Source of the DNA: Candidatus Gastranaerophilales bacterium
GTDB taxonomy: Bacteria; Cyanobacteriota; Vampirovibrionia; Gastranaerophilales; CAJFVJ01
Direction of reading: 5' to 3'
DNA length: 64,000 nucleotides
Assembly: GCA_944323485.1 (NCBI GenBank)
Contig: CALUSR010000004.1
Coordinates: forward strand, 222,234-286,233
The notes beneath the pieces are model-generated. The model made no database searches. It saw nothing but the letters and a program-made list of their open reading frames with translations, and was not told where the DNA came from. Shown here piece after piece: positions 36,010-44,917 of the stretch. The first letter of the stretch is position 1. Every line of letters starts with the position of its first letter. Both the position numbers and the translations under genes were made by a program.

Positions 36010-36564
36010 ATGGCACAACAAACACTGACACCTGAAAACTCTGTTTTGCTAATCATCGACATCCAACCACGCCTCCTCGCTGCACAGCCAAAGGGAGAAA
36101 AAATTCTCAAAAATACAAAAAAACTTGCATCAGCAGCAAGACTTTTAAACATAAAAACAATCGTAACAGAACAATATCCGCAAGGACTCGGAAATACCGA
36201 TGAAACTCTTAAGGTTGAACTTCCTGCTGATACACAAACTTTTGAAAAAAAATGCTTTAATTGTCTTGAACAACCGGAACTCAAAGAATATCTCAACTCT
36301 CTCGGCAAAAAACAGATTATTCTCTGCGGAGTAGAAACACATATATGTGTTCATCAAACAGCTACGGCACTAATTAACGAAGGCTTTGAAGTACATATCA
36401 TAGAAGATGCCTGCGGTTCCCGTGACAAATTTGAACATAAACTCGGACTCAAAAGAATGATGAACGACGGTACTATTCCAAGTTCTGTTGAAATAGCACT
36501 GTTTGAACTTCTTAAAAGTGCATCGCATCCGAAATTTAAAGAAATTCAATCTCTAATCAAGTAA
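36010..36564 (+). CDS. Isochorismatase-family cysteine hydrolase
   Basis: This 184-residue protein has the family's catalytic set: Asp17 in LIIDIQP, a Lys in FEKKCF (Lys80 or Lys81) and the nucleophile Cys113 in GVETHICV. It is closest in style to the YcaC/ISOC hydrolases, which lack the nicotinamidase metal-site pattern, so nicotinamide is not a safe substrate call. CAGGAG precedes the ATG. The 3' end overlaps the carbonic anhydrase gene by 12 nt. Confidence 0.88.
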   Translation: MAQQTLTPENSVLLIIDIQPRLLAAQPKGEKILKNTKKLASAARLLNIKTIVTEQYPQGLGNTDETLKVELPADTQTFEKKCFNCLEQPELKEYLNSLGKKQIILCGVETHICVHQTATALINEGFEVHIIEDACGSRDKFEHKLGLKRMMNDGTIPSSVEIALFELLKSASHPKFKEIQSLIK

Positions 36565-37158
36565 CTCTATCGTCGAAGCAGCAATGTCATAATACGCTCC
36601 GACTACCTTGATTTGATTAAACTTCAAAAGGGCCGCTATATAGCGGTCTTTTTTTATAAGCTCTGATACCTGATAACGAACATTTTCCTTTACGGCTTTG
36701 TCAATAAAATCCTTACTGCCTGCATCACAACAGCTGCAAGTTTTCTTTACGGCAGGATAAATATGATCCAAAATAGCCTGAACATTTCCTGCCCCTCGGG
36801 AATCTTCATCAGAATAAGTTTTTACTGCAGACTTTACAGCACCGCAGTTGTTGTGTCCGAGAATCATCACAAGTTGTACACCGAGTTCTTGAACGGCATA
36901 TTCAATACTTCCCATGACATCCTGAGAAAGAGTATGCCCTGCTGTCCTCACTACAAACACCTCGCCAAAACCTACATCAAATATTATCTCTACAGGAACT
37001 CTTGAATCTGAACAAGACAAAATTACAGCATAAGGTCTTTGCGCACTCTCAAGATTTCTTCTCGTTTCCTCACATCTGTTTGGATGAACGGATGAACCGC
37101 TTACAAAACGCTTGTTTCCCTCTAACAACCTTTCTAATGCATCATCAGGTGTTGACAT
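36553..37158 (-). CDS. Beta-class carbonic anhydrase
   Basis: The 201-residue enzyme interconverts carbon dioxide and bicarbonate. Zinc ligands Cys49, His102 and Cys105 are present, with the catalytic Asp51-Arg53 dyad in SCSDSRVP, RTAGH, and GHNNCGAV. The length is normal for plant/prokaryote beta enzymes. It is convergent with the isochorismatase-like gene. The biosynthetic carboxylations it would serve are not in this window. Confidence 0.95.
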   Translation of the reverse strand: MSTPDDALERLLEGNKRFVSGSSVHPNRCEETRRNLESAQRPYAVILSCSDSRVPVEIIFDVGFGEVFVVRTAGHTLSQDVMGSIEYAVQELGVQLVMILGHNNCGAVKSAVKTYSDEDSRGAGNVQAILDHIYPAVKKTCSCCDAGSKDFIDKAVKENVRYQVSELIKKDRYIAALLKFNQIKVVGAYYDIAASTIELLD

Positions 37159-37232
37159 AACAATGTTTCCTCAAAACGCTACCTGAAAGCATTATAGAAG
37201 AAAATACCATATATTATCAATAATTTAATAAA

Positions 37233-37637
37233 CTAACTCCATCCGTCAATTGACCGGAGAATAGAATCAGAATTTGCATTCCCCATGGCAAGTTCTGCTT
37301 TTTCAAGCATCTTTTCTGCCTGCTCTATAGATTTTTGAGCACTTTCGACTTCTTCAGGACTGCTTGCAGCCTCAAGAGCCTGTTGAGCCTCTTCTCTTGC
37401 CTTAATCGCACTTTCTCGTTCATCGTTGGATGCCTTAAAATCCTTATCTGCATTGGCTGAAGAATAATTGTTATCTATCTGCACTCCCTGCTGTTGAGTG
37501 GCGGCAGATGAGTCAACTTTTTCCTCATTCTCTGCACCGGATACCTGTCCGTAATCAAACTCTTTCGGTAACTCAAAAGGATTAAAACCGCTAACTTTAA
37601 AATCATCCATAATTTCAAAAACCTTCTTTGCTGACAT
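37233..37637 (-). CDS. Hypothetical acidic coiled-coil protein
   Basis: I do not recognise this 134-residue protein. Residues 1-40 contain a hydrophobic patch (FKVSGFNPFELPKEF), then a Ser/Asn/Gln-rich disordered stretch. A helix of Glu/Ala/Lys repeats follows (ESAIKAREEAQQALEAAS, then QKSIEQAEKMLEKAELA), ending DSILRSIDGWS. It has no signal peptide. It is divergent from another coiled-coil gene at 37844 across a 206-bp gap that holds an inverted repeat. Confidence 0.6.
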   Translation of the reverse strand: MSAKKVFEIMDDFKVSGFNPFELPKEFDYGQVSGAENEEKVDSSAATQQQGVQIDNNYSSANADKDFKASNDERESAIKAREEAQQALEAASSPEEVESAQKSIEQAEKMLEKAELAMGNANSDSILRSIDGWS

Positions 37638-37674
37638 GTTTATTTATCGGTAAAAAATAACTTGTTCTTGAATA

Positions 37675-37695
37675 TTTGTAGCATTTTTTTACAAA
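37675..37695. promoter_or_regulatory. Inverted repeat TTTGTA-N7-TTTACAAA between divergent coiled-coil genes
   Basis: The arms resemble the site at 1995-2016 (TTTGTAAA-N6-TTTACAAA). It lies 38 bp upstream of the ATG at 37637 (minus) and about 150 bp upstream of 37844 (plus). It could bind a dimeric regulator. Chance in AT-rich DNA is a real alternative. Confidence 0.3.
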
Positions 37696-37798
37696 AATAT
37701 CAGAATATTAAAAAGCAAAAAACCAATATAACAAGGCTTTTCAAATTATATGTAAACTTATGTAACGAAATAAGAATATATTGAAATTCTATACTTTA

Positions 37799-37815
37799 AA
37801 TATACTTTATATATA
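37799..37815 (+). promoter_or_regulatory. Upstream element AATATACTTTATATATA shared with the 53556 gene
   Basis: This 17-base string occurs identically at 53517-53533. In both places it is 23-29 bases before the start codon, where a -10 region or transcription start would be expected. Confidence 0.4.
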
Positions 37816-37843
37816 TGTAAGCGGTAAATGAAAGGTAATCGAT

Positions 37844-38863
37844 ATGACAGTAGATGTTCAAAGTTTTAGTAATCTTGATTTTAACATCACAACTAAAGGC
37901 TCTTTAAGCTCTGCAAGACCAAGTTATACAAATATACAAAGATCAGCAGGCGAAACAGGAGATGTTTATACCTTCTCTACTGGAAAAGAAGGCGAAAGCA
38001 TGACTCTGTCAGAATCTGATATTCAAAATAACGTAAAAGATGCAGAAAAAGACCAAAATAAACTTGCTGAAGAACAAAATAAAACTAAAGATAAAATTTC
38101 AGAAACAATAGAAAAAATTGAAGAAACTATTGAAAATGAAATTAAAAACTACGAAAGCCAACTTCAATCAAAAATCTCAGCAGCTACTCAAGAATATAAA
38201 AACAGCATCAAAAACCAGGACAAAAACGAAAGAAAAAGCTTTTCAGAATTCTTGACTCAATACCTTGAAAGTTCTGTATCTGCTCCTTCTCTCGATGCAG
38301 TTGAAGAACTCCTTTCTCAAAAAGATACGCTTGTTCAAGAAATGACTCAAAAAGCTGATACACTCAGTCAGGTTTCAACAGCAATCAACAGCTTGAAAGT
38401 TCAATTCAATATGAAAGATAAAGCTGATAAAAAAGATAATCCTTTCTCTACATCAGCAAGTACAGAAGGTTCAGCAAACGAAAGCGATTTCATGAACTTT
38501 GTTTCCAGCTATAATACTGAAGTTATTTCAGAAAACGCTAATTCTTCCATAAACTCAACTTTCCTGACAGTTGTTTCAAAAGCAAACTTCTCTGAAGAAG
38601 GTGAAGAAAAACAGGAAGAAAAAATAGAAGTCGAAATCAAAGAACAACAAGAAGTTGATATAATGGCTACTGAAGAAGCAAAAATTGAATACAAAGTAGA
38701 AGAAGACGGAAAAACTTCTGAAGAAGCTGAAAAAGAAGTAAAAGAAGAAAAAGGTGAAACTGAAGAAATAGAAAGACAAGAAAAAGAAGACTTGAAAAAC
38801 AGTATAATGACTACAGATGCTGAAAAAGCAGAACTTGAAAAAGAAGAAGAAGAAACCAAATAA
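37844..38863 (+). CDS. Glu/Lys-rich coiled-coil hypothetical protein
   Basis: The 339-residue protein begins with a polar stretch (SFSNLDFNITTKGS). Two long coiled-coil regions follow (about 60-130 with EKIEETIENEIKNYE, and 145-195). A Ser/Asn-rich linker leads into an extremely acidic/basic tail of Glu and Lys (about 240-339). It has no signal peptide, membrane helix or cysteines. AAAGG precedes the ATG and a perfect terminator follows. It may be a structural or surface filament-like protein; function unknown. Its promoter region shares a 17-base string with the metallopeptidase gene at 53556. Confidence 0.65.
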   Translation: MTVDVQSFSNLDFNITTKGSLSSARPSYTNIQRSAGETGDVYTFSTGKEGESMTLSESDIQNNVKDAEKDQNKLAEEQNKTKDKISETIEKIEETIENEIKNYESQLQSKISAATQEYKNSIKNQDKNERKSFSEFLTQYLESSVSAPSLDAVEELLSQKDTLVQEMTQKADTLSQVSTAINSLKVQFNMKDKADKKDNPFSTSASTEGSANESDFMNFVSSYNTEVISENANSSINSTFLTVVSKANFSEEGEEKQEEKIEVEIKEQQEVDIMATEEAKIEYKVEEDGKTSEEAEKEVKEEKGETEEIERQEKEDLKNSIMTTDAEKAELEKEEEETK

Positions 38864-38880
38864 ATAGGATTAAATAACTT

Positions 38881-38919
38881 AAAAATGTCGTTAATACTTT
38901 GTATTAACGACATTTTTTC
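38881..38919 (+). terminator. Strong intrinsic terminator after the coiled-coil gene
   Basis: A perfect 17-bp stem (38881-38897 with 38901-38917) with a 3-base loop ends in six T residues. Confidence 0.9.
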
Positions 38920-39028
38920 ATGCTGGAATAAATTTATTTAAACTTCACCTGCAAAAAAGTATATCTTTAATTTTATTTTTGTTGTATATTTTATAAAAAT
39001 AAAATGATGGTAGAAAGTAAGTAGCAAT

Positions 39029-40639
39029 ATGAAATTATACAATTATTCAACCGTAATTATCGGTTCTGGTATCTCAGGTTTATATACGGCACTTAAAATA
39101 AGCGAAAACCCTAAAATTCAAGGGGATATTCTCCTTGTCACAAAATCATCAATAGGAGAATCAAACTCAAGATACGCACAAGGAGGTATAGTTGCCGTCC
39201 TCCCGACAAATACGGATGATTCAATAGAACTCCATGTCAAAGATACACTGAGATCAGGCGCCGGACTGACCAGCTTCGAAGTTGCGACGGAAATTTCAAA
39301 ATCAAGCGCCGAAGCAATAGACAACCTCATTCAATACGGCGTAAAATTTGATAAAGACGATGATAACAAAAACTTCTCTATTACCCTCGAAGGAGCTCAC
39401 AGCGCAAGAAGAATTTTACACTCAGGCGGTGATGCAACCGGCAGAGGCATAGAAACAGCTCTTGTCGAAAGAGTCAAACAAAACAAGAAAATAAAAGTTT
39501 TCGAAAATACATTTGCAACAGAACTCATCAAAGATAACGAAAATAAAATAAGAGGTGTTGTTTTATTCAACAACAACGAATACTCTATCGTATATTCTTC
39601 TGCTATCGTCCTCGCAACCGGAGGTCTCGGACAAATTTTTGAATACACAACAAACCCGAAAATCGCAACCGCTGACGGAATAAGTCTCGCTCTCGAAGCA
39701 GGTGCAATCCTGCAGAACATGGAATTCATTCAGTTCCATCCGACTTCAATCTCTGATGAAAAAAGCGGACACTGCTTCCTTATCTCAGAAGCAGTCAGAG
39801 GAGAAGGAGCAAAACTCAGAAACAAAAAAGGAGAACTCTTTGCTCATAAATATGATGAAAGAGCTGACCTCGCTTCCCGTGATATAGTTACACGTGCTAT
39901 TTTCACGGAAACAAACGGTAATCCGTCATTTAACGTTTTTCTCGATACAACAAAAATTGACTATCAAAAAATGAAAAAACGTTTTCCTAATATTACAAAA
40001 GCCTGCGAAGAAAAAGGGCTGGATCTCACAAAAGATTATATTCCAATCACTCCTGCTGCACACTACAGTATGGGAGGTATAAAAGCGGCACTGAGCGGAG
40101 TAACATCTCTTGAAGGATTATACACCGTAGGCGAAACAGCCTGTACAGGATTGCATGGGGCAAACAGACTTGCAAGCAACTCGCTCTTAGAATGCGTTGT
40201 CGGAGCTCATAAACTGGCTGAATATCTCGGGACACAGGATTTGACAATAAAAGAAATTCCGGTGGGAGATATTATTCAAAAATACACAAATAACTCTATA
40301 AAAAATAATATAGATGTACCTACTGCAAAAGCTGCTCTAAAACGAATAATGTGGCTTAAAGCAGGTATCTGCAGAAACGAAAAACTTATGCTTGAAGCCC
40401 TGAATGATATCATAGAAATGGGAAGCAGATTCAAAAGTGATATATGCTCAACAATAGAAGAGTATGAGCTAAAAAATATGATACTCGCTTCAAAAGCTAT
40501 TTTAATCAGCGCTCTAAACAGAAAAGAAAGCAGAGGCGGACACTACAGAAGCGACTACCCGGAGACACTGCCGGATGGAGAACAAAGTTATTTGACACAA
40601 AAGGATATATTCGACTATGTTAAGCTACTTACTGCATGA
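39029..40639 (+). CDS. nadB: L-aspartate oxidase
   Basis: This 536-residue flavoenzyme oxidises L-aspartate to iminoaspartate for NAD synthesis. The FAD-binding IIGSGISGLYTALKI is followed by SSIGESNSRYAQGGIVAV, HSARRILHSGGDATGRGIE, QFHPTS, and the active-site TPAAHYSMGGI region. The C-terminal helical domain has ESRGGHYRSDYPE. nadC overlaps its end by 23 nt. No nadA (quinolinate synthase) is seen beside it; it may be elsewhere in the genome. Confidence 0.95.
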   Translation: MKLYNYSTVIIGSGISGLYTALKISENPKIQGDILLVTKSSIGESNSRYAQGGIVAVLPTNTDDSIELHVKDTLRSGAGLTSFEVATEISKSSAEAIDNLIQYGVKFDKDDDNKNFSITLEGAHSARRILHSGGDATGRGIETALVERVKQNKKIKVFENTFATELIKDNENKIRGVVLFNNNEYSIVYSSAIVLATGGLGQIFEYTTNPKIATADGISLALEAGAILQNMEFIQFHPTSISDEKSGHCFLISEAVRGEGAKLRNKKGELFAHKYDERADLASRDIVTRAIFTETNGNPSFNVFLDTTKIDYQKMKKRFPNITKACEEKGLDLTKDYIPITPAAHYSMGGIKAALSGVTSLEGLYTVGETACTGLHGANRLASNSLLECVVGAHKLAEYLGTQDLTIKEIPVGDIIQKYTNNSIKNNIDVPTAKAALKRIMWLKAGICRNEKLMLEALNDIIEMGSRFKSDICSTIEEYELKNMILASKAILISALNRKESRGGHYRSDYPETLPDGEQSYLTQKDIFDYVKLLTA

Positions 40640-41462
40640 TTTTATAATCGAAAAACATATAAAAAGAGCCCTTGAAGAAGATATCGGCTACGGCGATATA
40701 TCAACTGATTACATAGAAGCATCGGAGCATACTCTGACTGCCGTTATAAACTCAAGAGAAGAAGGTATTGTCTGCGGAGTAGATGTAGCAAAAAAAGTTT
40801 TTAAAATCCTTGATAAAAATGTAGAAATAAACACTCTCATAGAAGACGGCGAAAAACTCAGCAAAGGACAGGATATAGCTATCATCAAAGGGAATGCAAG
40901 AGGAATCCTGACTGCAGAGCGCACAGCTCTCAACTATATACAAAGAATGAGCGCCATCGCTACTATGACTCATAAATATGTACAGGAACTCGAGGGGTTT
41001 AAAGCACAAATTGTCGAAACTCGAAAGACTACACCCTGTTTCAGAATTTTTGAAAAATACGCCGTTCAAATAGGAGGCGGAGCAACTCATCGTTTCGGAC
41101 TTTCTGACTGTGTTATGCTAAAAGATAACCATATTGCACTCTGCGGCGGCATAAAACAGGCTGTAGAAAAAGTTAAAAAACATATATCTTATACGCATAA
41201 AATTGAAGTAGAAACAGATACTCTCAAACAAGTAGAAGAAGCTGTCGAAGCAGGTGTTGATATCATTATGCTTGATAACATGTCCTGCTCTGATATGTCT
41301 AAAGCCGTAAAAATAATCAATCACAGAGCCCTTGTTGAGGCAAGCGGGAACATAAAACTCAAAAATCTTAAAGAAATAGCTTCAACAGGCGTCGACTTTA
41401 TTTCAACAAGTGCAACAATAGTCAAAGCAGGTGCTCTTGATATTGGTCTTGATATTTACTAA
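40617..41462 (+). CDS. nadC: Nicotinate-nucleotide pyrophosphorylase (quinolinate phosphoribosyltransferase)
   Basis: The 281-residue enzyme makes nicotinate mononucleotide from quinolinate and PRPP. The NadC signatures are complete: EDIGYGDISTD, AERTALNYIQRMS, ETRKTTPCFRIFEKYAV, GGGATHRFGLSDCVMLKDNH, and DIIMLDNMS. It overlaps nadB by 23 nt and is followed 9 nt later by a small gene, so the unit likely continues downstream. Confidence 0.96.
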   Translation: MLSYLLHDFIIEKHIKRALEEDIGYGDISTDYIEASEHTLTAVINSREEGIVCGVDVAKKVFKILDKNVEINTLIEDGEKLSKGQDIAIIKGNARGILTAERTALNYIQRMSAIATMTHKYVQELEGFKAQIVETRKTTPCFRIFEKYAVQIGGGATHRFGLSDCVMLKDNHIALCGGIKQAVEKVKKHISYTHKIEVETDTLKQVEEAVEAGVDIIMLDNMSCSDMSKAVKIINHRALVEASGNIKLKNLKEIASTGVDFISTSATIVKAGALDIGLDIY

Positions 41463-41471
41463 GAGGATAAA

Positions 41472-41726
41472 ATGCAACACTATCAACAACAAATACAAAC
41501 AAGAAAAGCCCTTTTAATATTCGTTCAATCAATGAATGCCCCCGTTGTACTGTTCTTGGATGATGTAGAAACAGAATACAAAACTTTTCAACAAATAATC
41601 CTGAATGCCTCTAACTCAAATCCAAAGCTGATTGAAAGAACAACAAACGGACCAATCAAAAAATTTTCAATATTGGATACGCAAATTTCAGGCGTCGCAA
41701 TACAAGAAGAACCGGTTTTAAAATAA
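41472..41726 (+). CDS. Small conserved-looking protein between nadC and the citrate synthase-like gene
   Basis: This 84-residue protein is not one I can name. It has no signal peptide. A hydrophobic core (KALLIFVQSMNAPVVLFLDD) and a short polar tail with KKFSILDTQISGVAIQ suggest a small folded domain with alternating strands. AAGAGGATAAA gives a strong ribosome site, and it lies 9 nt after nadC, so it is probably expressed with nadBC. Confidence 0.65.
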   Translation: MQHYQQQIQTRKALLIFVQSMNAPVVLFLDDVETEYKTFQQIILNASNSNPKLIERTTNGPIKKFSILDTQISGVAIQEEPVLK

Positions 41727-41792
41727 CAAGTTTTAAAAAAACAAATTATAGTGTAATATAAAAAAATAGTAAGACAAAGAGGTAGAAGGTTT

Positions 41793-43106
41793 ATGGGAAA
41801 AAATTTAATCTATTTTGTAGACGTTACAAATAGAGATGGAGTTCAAACATCAAGATTAGGTCTTGCAAAACTGCAAAAAACAATTATTAATCTTATGCTT
41901 GATAATATGGGGATAACACAATCAGAATTCGGATTTCCAACAACAAAACATGAATTGAATTATCTTAACGGAAACCTTGAACTTGTAGATAGAGGAGTAA
42001 TTAAAAATACAATCCTCAGCGGTTGGATGAGAGGTATTGCGCCTGATGTAATACAATCATTTCAAAATGTTCCAAGACTTAAATACGTCAATCTTTCTGT
42101 CTCTACATCAGATCAGATGATAAACGGTAAATACGGCGGCAAAAAGACCAAAGAAGACATCATTAATATGACAAACGAAGCGGTTGAAGCGGCAAAAACC
42201 TGCGGGGCTATGATGATAGGAGTTAACGCAGAAGACGCCTCAAGAAGCGATTTGGATTATTTGATTACTTTTGCAACTGAAGCGAAAAAACACGGTGCAA
42301 CAAGATTTAGATACTGCGATACTTTGGGTTATGACTCTCCGAATATTGCATACGAAAGAATTTATACTATAGCAAAAGAAACCCAGATGGATATAGGTCT
42401 TCACTTCCATAACGACCTTGGTATGGCTGTAGGCAACTCAATTATGGGAGCCAAAGCAGCCATAGATGCAGGAGTTAACGCATATATTAACACTGCAATT
42501 AACGGAATGGGGGAAAGAGCCGGAAACGCAGACCTTGTCTCTTGTCTGCTGGCAATAAAAAAATCAAGCGGATTTGCTGACGGAAAATATGAAATAGACC
42601 CGAATATAGACCTGAGTAAAGCCTGGAAACTTGCAAAATATACGGCATATGCATTTCAGGTACCAATTCCGATAAATCAAGTAGCTGTCGGAGACAACGC
42701 ATTTGCGCATGAATCAGGAATACACGCTGACGGCGCTCTCAAAGACAGAAGAAACTACGAACTCTATGACTATGAAGAACTCGGTCGTGGAGAACCGGAA
42801 ATAGTCGAAACGGGAAGAACAATCACAACAGGAGAATACGGCGGTATCAAAGGATTCAGAGATGTCTATGACAAACTCGAACTCGAATTCAAGGACGAAG
42901 ATGAAGCAAGAAATATCCTCGAATTGACAAGATATGCAAACGTACACACCCAGCTTCCGCTGACAGACAGTGAACTCAGATTTATCTACCACTATCCTGA
43001 TGTTGCTGCAAAGATTATGACATGTACACCATATTACATTCCGACAGGAGAGTTGAAAAAACGTGTAGACAGCAACCTCACAACAATGCCCGGTTCAATT
43101 GTATAA
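41793..43106 (+). CDS. Re-citrate synthase/homocitrate synthase-type DRE-TIM enzyme
   Basis: This 437-residue member of the isopropylmalate/homocitrate synthase family has VTNRDGVQTSRLG in place of the usual TLRDGEQ, EFGFPTTKHE, GMGERAGNADLVS and HESGIHADGALKDRRNYE. It lacks the C-terminal LeuA regulatory domain, so it is not a standard leucine-pathway LeuA. The next three genes encode a LeuC/LeuD-type dehydratase and a dehydrogenase with isocitrate (not isopropylmalate) signatures. This fits Re-citrate synthase, which belongs to this family, making citrate for 2-oxoglutarate. Homocitrate or isopropylmalate synthesis remains possible. AGAGGTAGAAGG precedes the ATG. Confidence 0.75.
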   Translation: MGKNLIYFVDVTNRDGVQTSRLGLAKLQKTIINLMLDNMGITQSEFGFPTTKHELNYLNGNLELVDRGVIKNTILSGWMRGIAPDVIQSFQNVPRLKYVNLSVSTSDQMINGKYGGKKTKEDIINMTNEAVEAAKTCGAMMIGVNAEDASRSDLDYLITFATEAKKHGATRFRYCDTLGYDSPNIAYERIYTIAKETQMDIGLHFHNDLGMAVGNSIMGAKAAIDAGVNAYINTAINGMGERAGNADLVSCLLAIKKSSGFADGKYEIDPNIDLSKAWKLAKYTAYAFQVPIPINQVAVGDNAFAHESGIHADGALKDRRNYELYDYEELGRGEPEIVETGRTITTGEYGGIKGFRDVYDKLELEFKDEDEARNILELTRYANVHTQLPLTDSELRFIYHYPDVAAKIMTCTPYYIPTGELKKRVDSNLTTMPGSIV

Positions 43107-43133
43107 GATAAATAAAAAAGGAAATAACAGATT

Positions 43134-44405
43134 ATGGGACAAACGATAGCTGAAAAAATATTATCTGCTCATACAGGAAAAGATGTTAAAGTAGGAGAAC
43201 TGGTTATAGCAAAAGTCGACGTAGCTGCAGTTCAAGACGGCACAGGTCCTCTTATGGTTTCTGAGTTTAAAAAACTCGGAAAAAAAACTCTTGCAAACCC
43301 GTCACGTTCTATACTTTTCATAGACCATGCAGCACCTAGTCCGAGAAAAGAACTATCAAATACTCATGTGGTATTGAGAGAATTTGCAAAAGAAACAGGT
43401 GCAATCCTCTCAGACGTCGGCGCAGGAGTCTGCCATCAACGTCTTGTCGAAGATTATGTTAACCCGGGTGAAATTCTCGTAGGTGCTGATTCTCACACCT
43501 GCACATCAGGCGCTCTGGGCGCTTTTGCCACAGGTATGGGTTCAACAGATATTGCTGTTGCGATGGCTCTTGGAAAAACATGGATGAAGGTTCCTCCCAC
43601 GTTCAAAATCGAAGTCGAAGGAGAATTTCAACCGGGAGTCTACCCAAAAGACTTGATTCTTCACCTTATCGGAATGATAGGCGCTGATGGTGCAACATAT
43701 AAGGCTCTTGAATTTTGCGGCTCAACTATAGACAATATGGAAATGTCTGATAGATTTACTCTCGCAAATATGGCTGTAGAAGCGGGTGCAAAAGCAGGCT
43801 TGTTTGCTACTGATGAAAAAACACGCACATTCCTCAAACAACGGGGAAGAGAAGATAAATTCAAAAAAATCTGCGCTGATGAAGATGCCGTATATGAAAG
43901 AGTAATCAAAATCGATGCATCAACACTGCAGCCGACAGTATCCTGCCCGCATACAGTAGACAACACAACAACAGCGGATAAACTTTCTGATGTAAAAGTC
44001 AATCAGGTATTCATAGGAAGCTGCACAAACGGAAGAATCGAAGACCTTAGAATAGCGGCATCTATCCTCAAAGGACAAAAAGTCAACTCTGATGTAAGAC
44101 TTCTCGTTATTCCCGCCTCAAAAGATGTAATGCTTCAGGCAATAGAAGAAGGACTCATCACAACATTTGTTGAATGCGGAGCAGCAATCGTCGCACCGGG
44201 ATGCGGTCCTTGTGTCGGTGTTCATGCGGGTATTCTTGGAGATGGAGAAGTTTGTCTTTCAACACAAAACAGAAACTTCCAAGGAAGGATGGGAAATACA
44301 AACGGTTTCATCTATCTGGCATCACCGGCGACAGCGGCATACAGTGCAATCAAAGGAGTCATCTCAGATCCGAGAGAAATTTGTAAAAAAGGAGTTTTAG
44401 CATAA
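43134..44405 (+). CDS. LeuC-type (de)hydratase large subunit, aconitase candidate
   Basis: The 423-residue iron-sulfur protein has the aconitase superfamily cysteines: one in GSCTNGR and two in GCGPCVGVHAG. It also has VGADSHTCTSGALGAFATGMG and the LeuC2-style start TIAEKILSAHTGKDVKVGE. In this family large subunits can serve isopropylmalate, homoaconitate, citrate or other substrates; the large subunit alone does not decide. The downstream isocitrate-type dehydrogenase favours aconitase. It follows the synthase by 27 nt. Its TAA overlaps the small-subunit ATG by one base. Confidence 0.85.
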   Translation: MGQTIAEKILSAHTGKDVKVGELVIAKVDVAAVQDGTGPLMVSEFKKLGKKTLANPSRSILFIDHAAPSPRKELSNTHVVLREFAKETGAILSDVGAGVCHQRLVEDYVNPGEILVGADSHTCTSGALGAFATGMGSTDIAVAMALGKTWMKVPPTFKIEVEGEFQPGVYPKDLILHLIGMIGADGATYKALEFCGSTIDNMEMSDRFTLANMAVEAGAKAGLFATDEKTRTFLKQRGREDKFKKICADEDAVYERVIKIDASTLQPTVSCPHTVDNTTTADKLSDVKVNQVFIGSCTNGRIEDLRIAASILKGQKVNSDVRLLVIPASKDVMLQAIEEGLITTFVECGAAIVAPGCGPCVGVHAGILGDGEVCLSTQNRNFQGRMGNTNGFIYLASPATAAYSAIKGVISDPREICKKGVLA

Positions 44406-44905
44406 TGACACTAAGAGGAAAAGCCTGGAAATTCGGCGATAACATAAGCACAGATCACATAGCACCAGGGAGACTGTTTCACCTGCGTTCAAACTTGCAG
44501 GAATTTGCAAAGCATGTACTTGAAGATGCAGATGAAAACTTCGCATCATCCATGAATAAAGGTGATTTTGTTGTAGCAGGCAACAACTTTGGTCTTGGTT
44601 CATCGAGAGAGCATGCACCGCAGATTATCAAAATAGCAGGCGTAAGTGCCGTTCTCGCAAAATCTTTTGCAAGAATTTTCTACCGCAACGCAATCAATAT
44701 TGGACTGCTTTTGATTGAGTGCGATACTGACAGAATAGATGCGCAGGATGAATTGGAAATAGATATCAAACAAGGCATAATTAAAAATCTTACCAAAAAT
44801 GAAACAATAGAAATAACACCGCTGCCTGATGTTATGATAAAGCTCCTTAATGAAGGCGGTTTAATCGAACATCTAAAAAAACACGGTGATTTTGATTTGG
44901 TTTAA
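44405..44905 (+). CDS. LeuD-type (de)hydratase small subunit, aconitase candidate
   Basis: The 166-residue small subunit carries the swivelling domain with GDNISTDHIAPGR, the catalytic FGLGSSREHAP and FARIFYRNAINIGL. The substrate loop after the APGR motif reads LFHLRSNLQE. That is unlike the YLxY/YLRM or YLRT loops I associate with isopropylmalate or homoaconitate enzymes, which is compatible with another substrate such as citrate. It shares one base with the large-subunit stop and is followed by the dehydrogenase gene 12 nt later. Confidence 0.85.
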   Translation: MTLRGKAWKFGDNISTDHIAPGRLFHLRSNLQEFAKHVLEDADENFASSMNKGDFVVAGNNFGLGSSREHAPQIIKIAGVSAVLAKSFARIFYRNAINIGLLLIECDTDRIDAQDELEIDIKQGIIKNLTKNETIEITPLPDVMIKLLNEGGLIEHLKKHGDFDLV

Positions 44906-44917
44906 GAGGACAAAAAT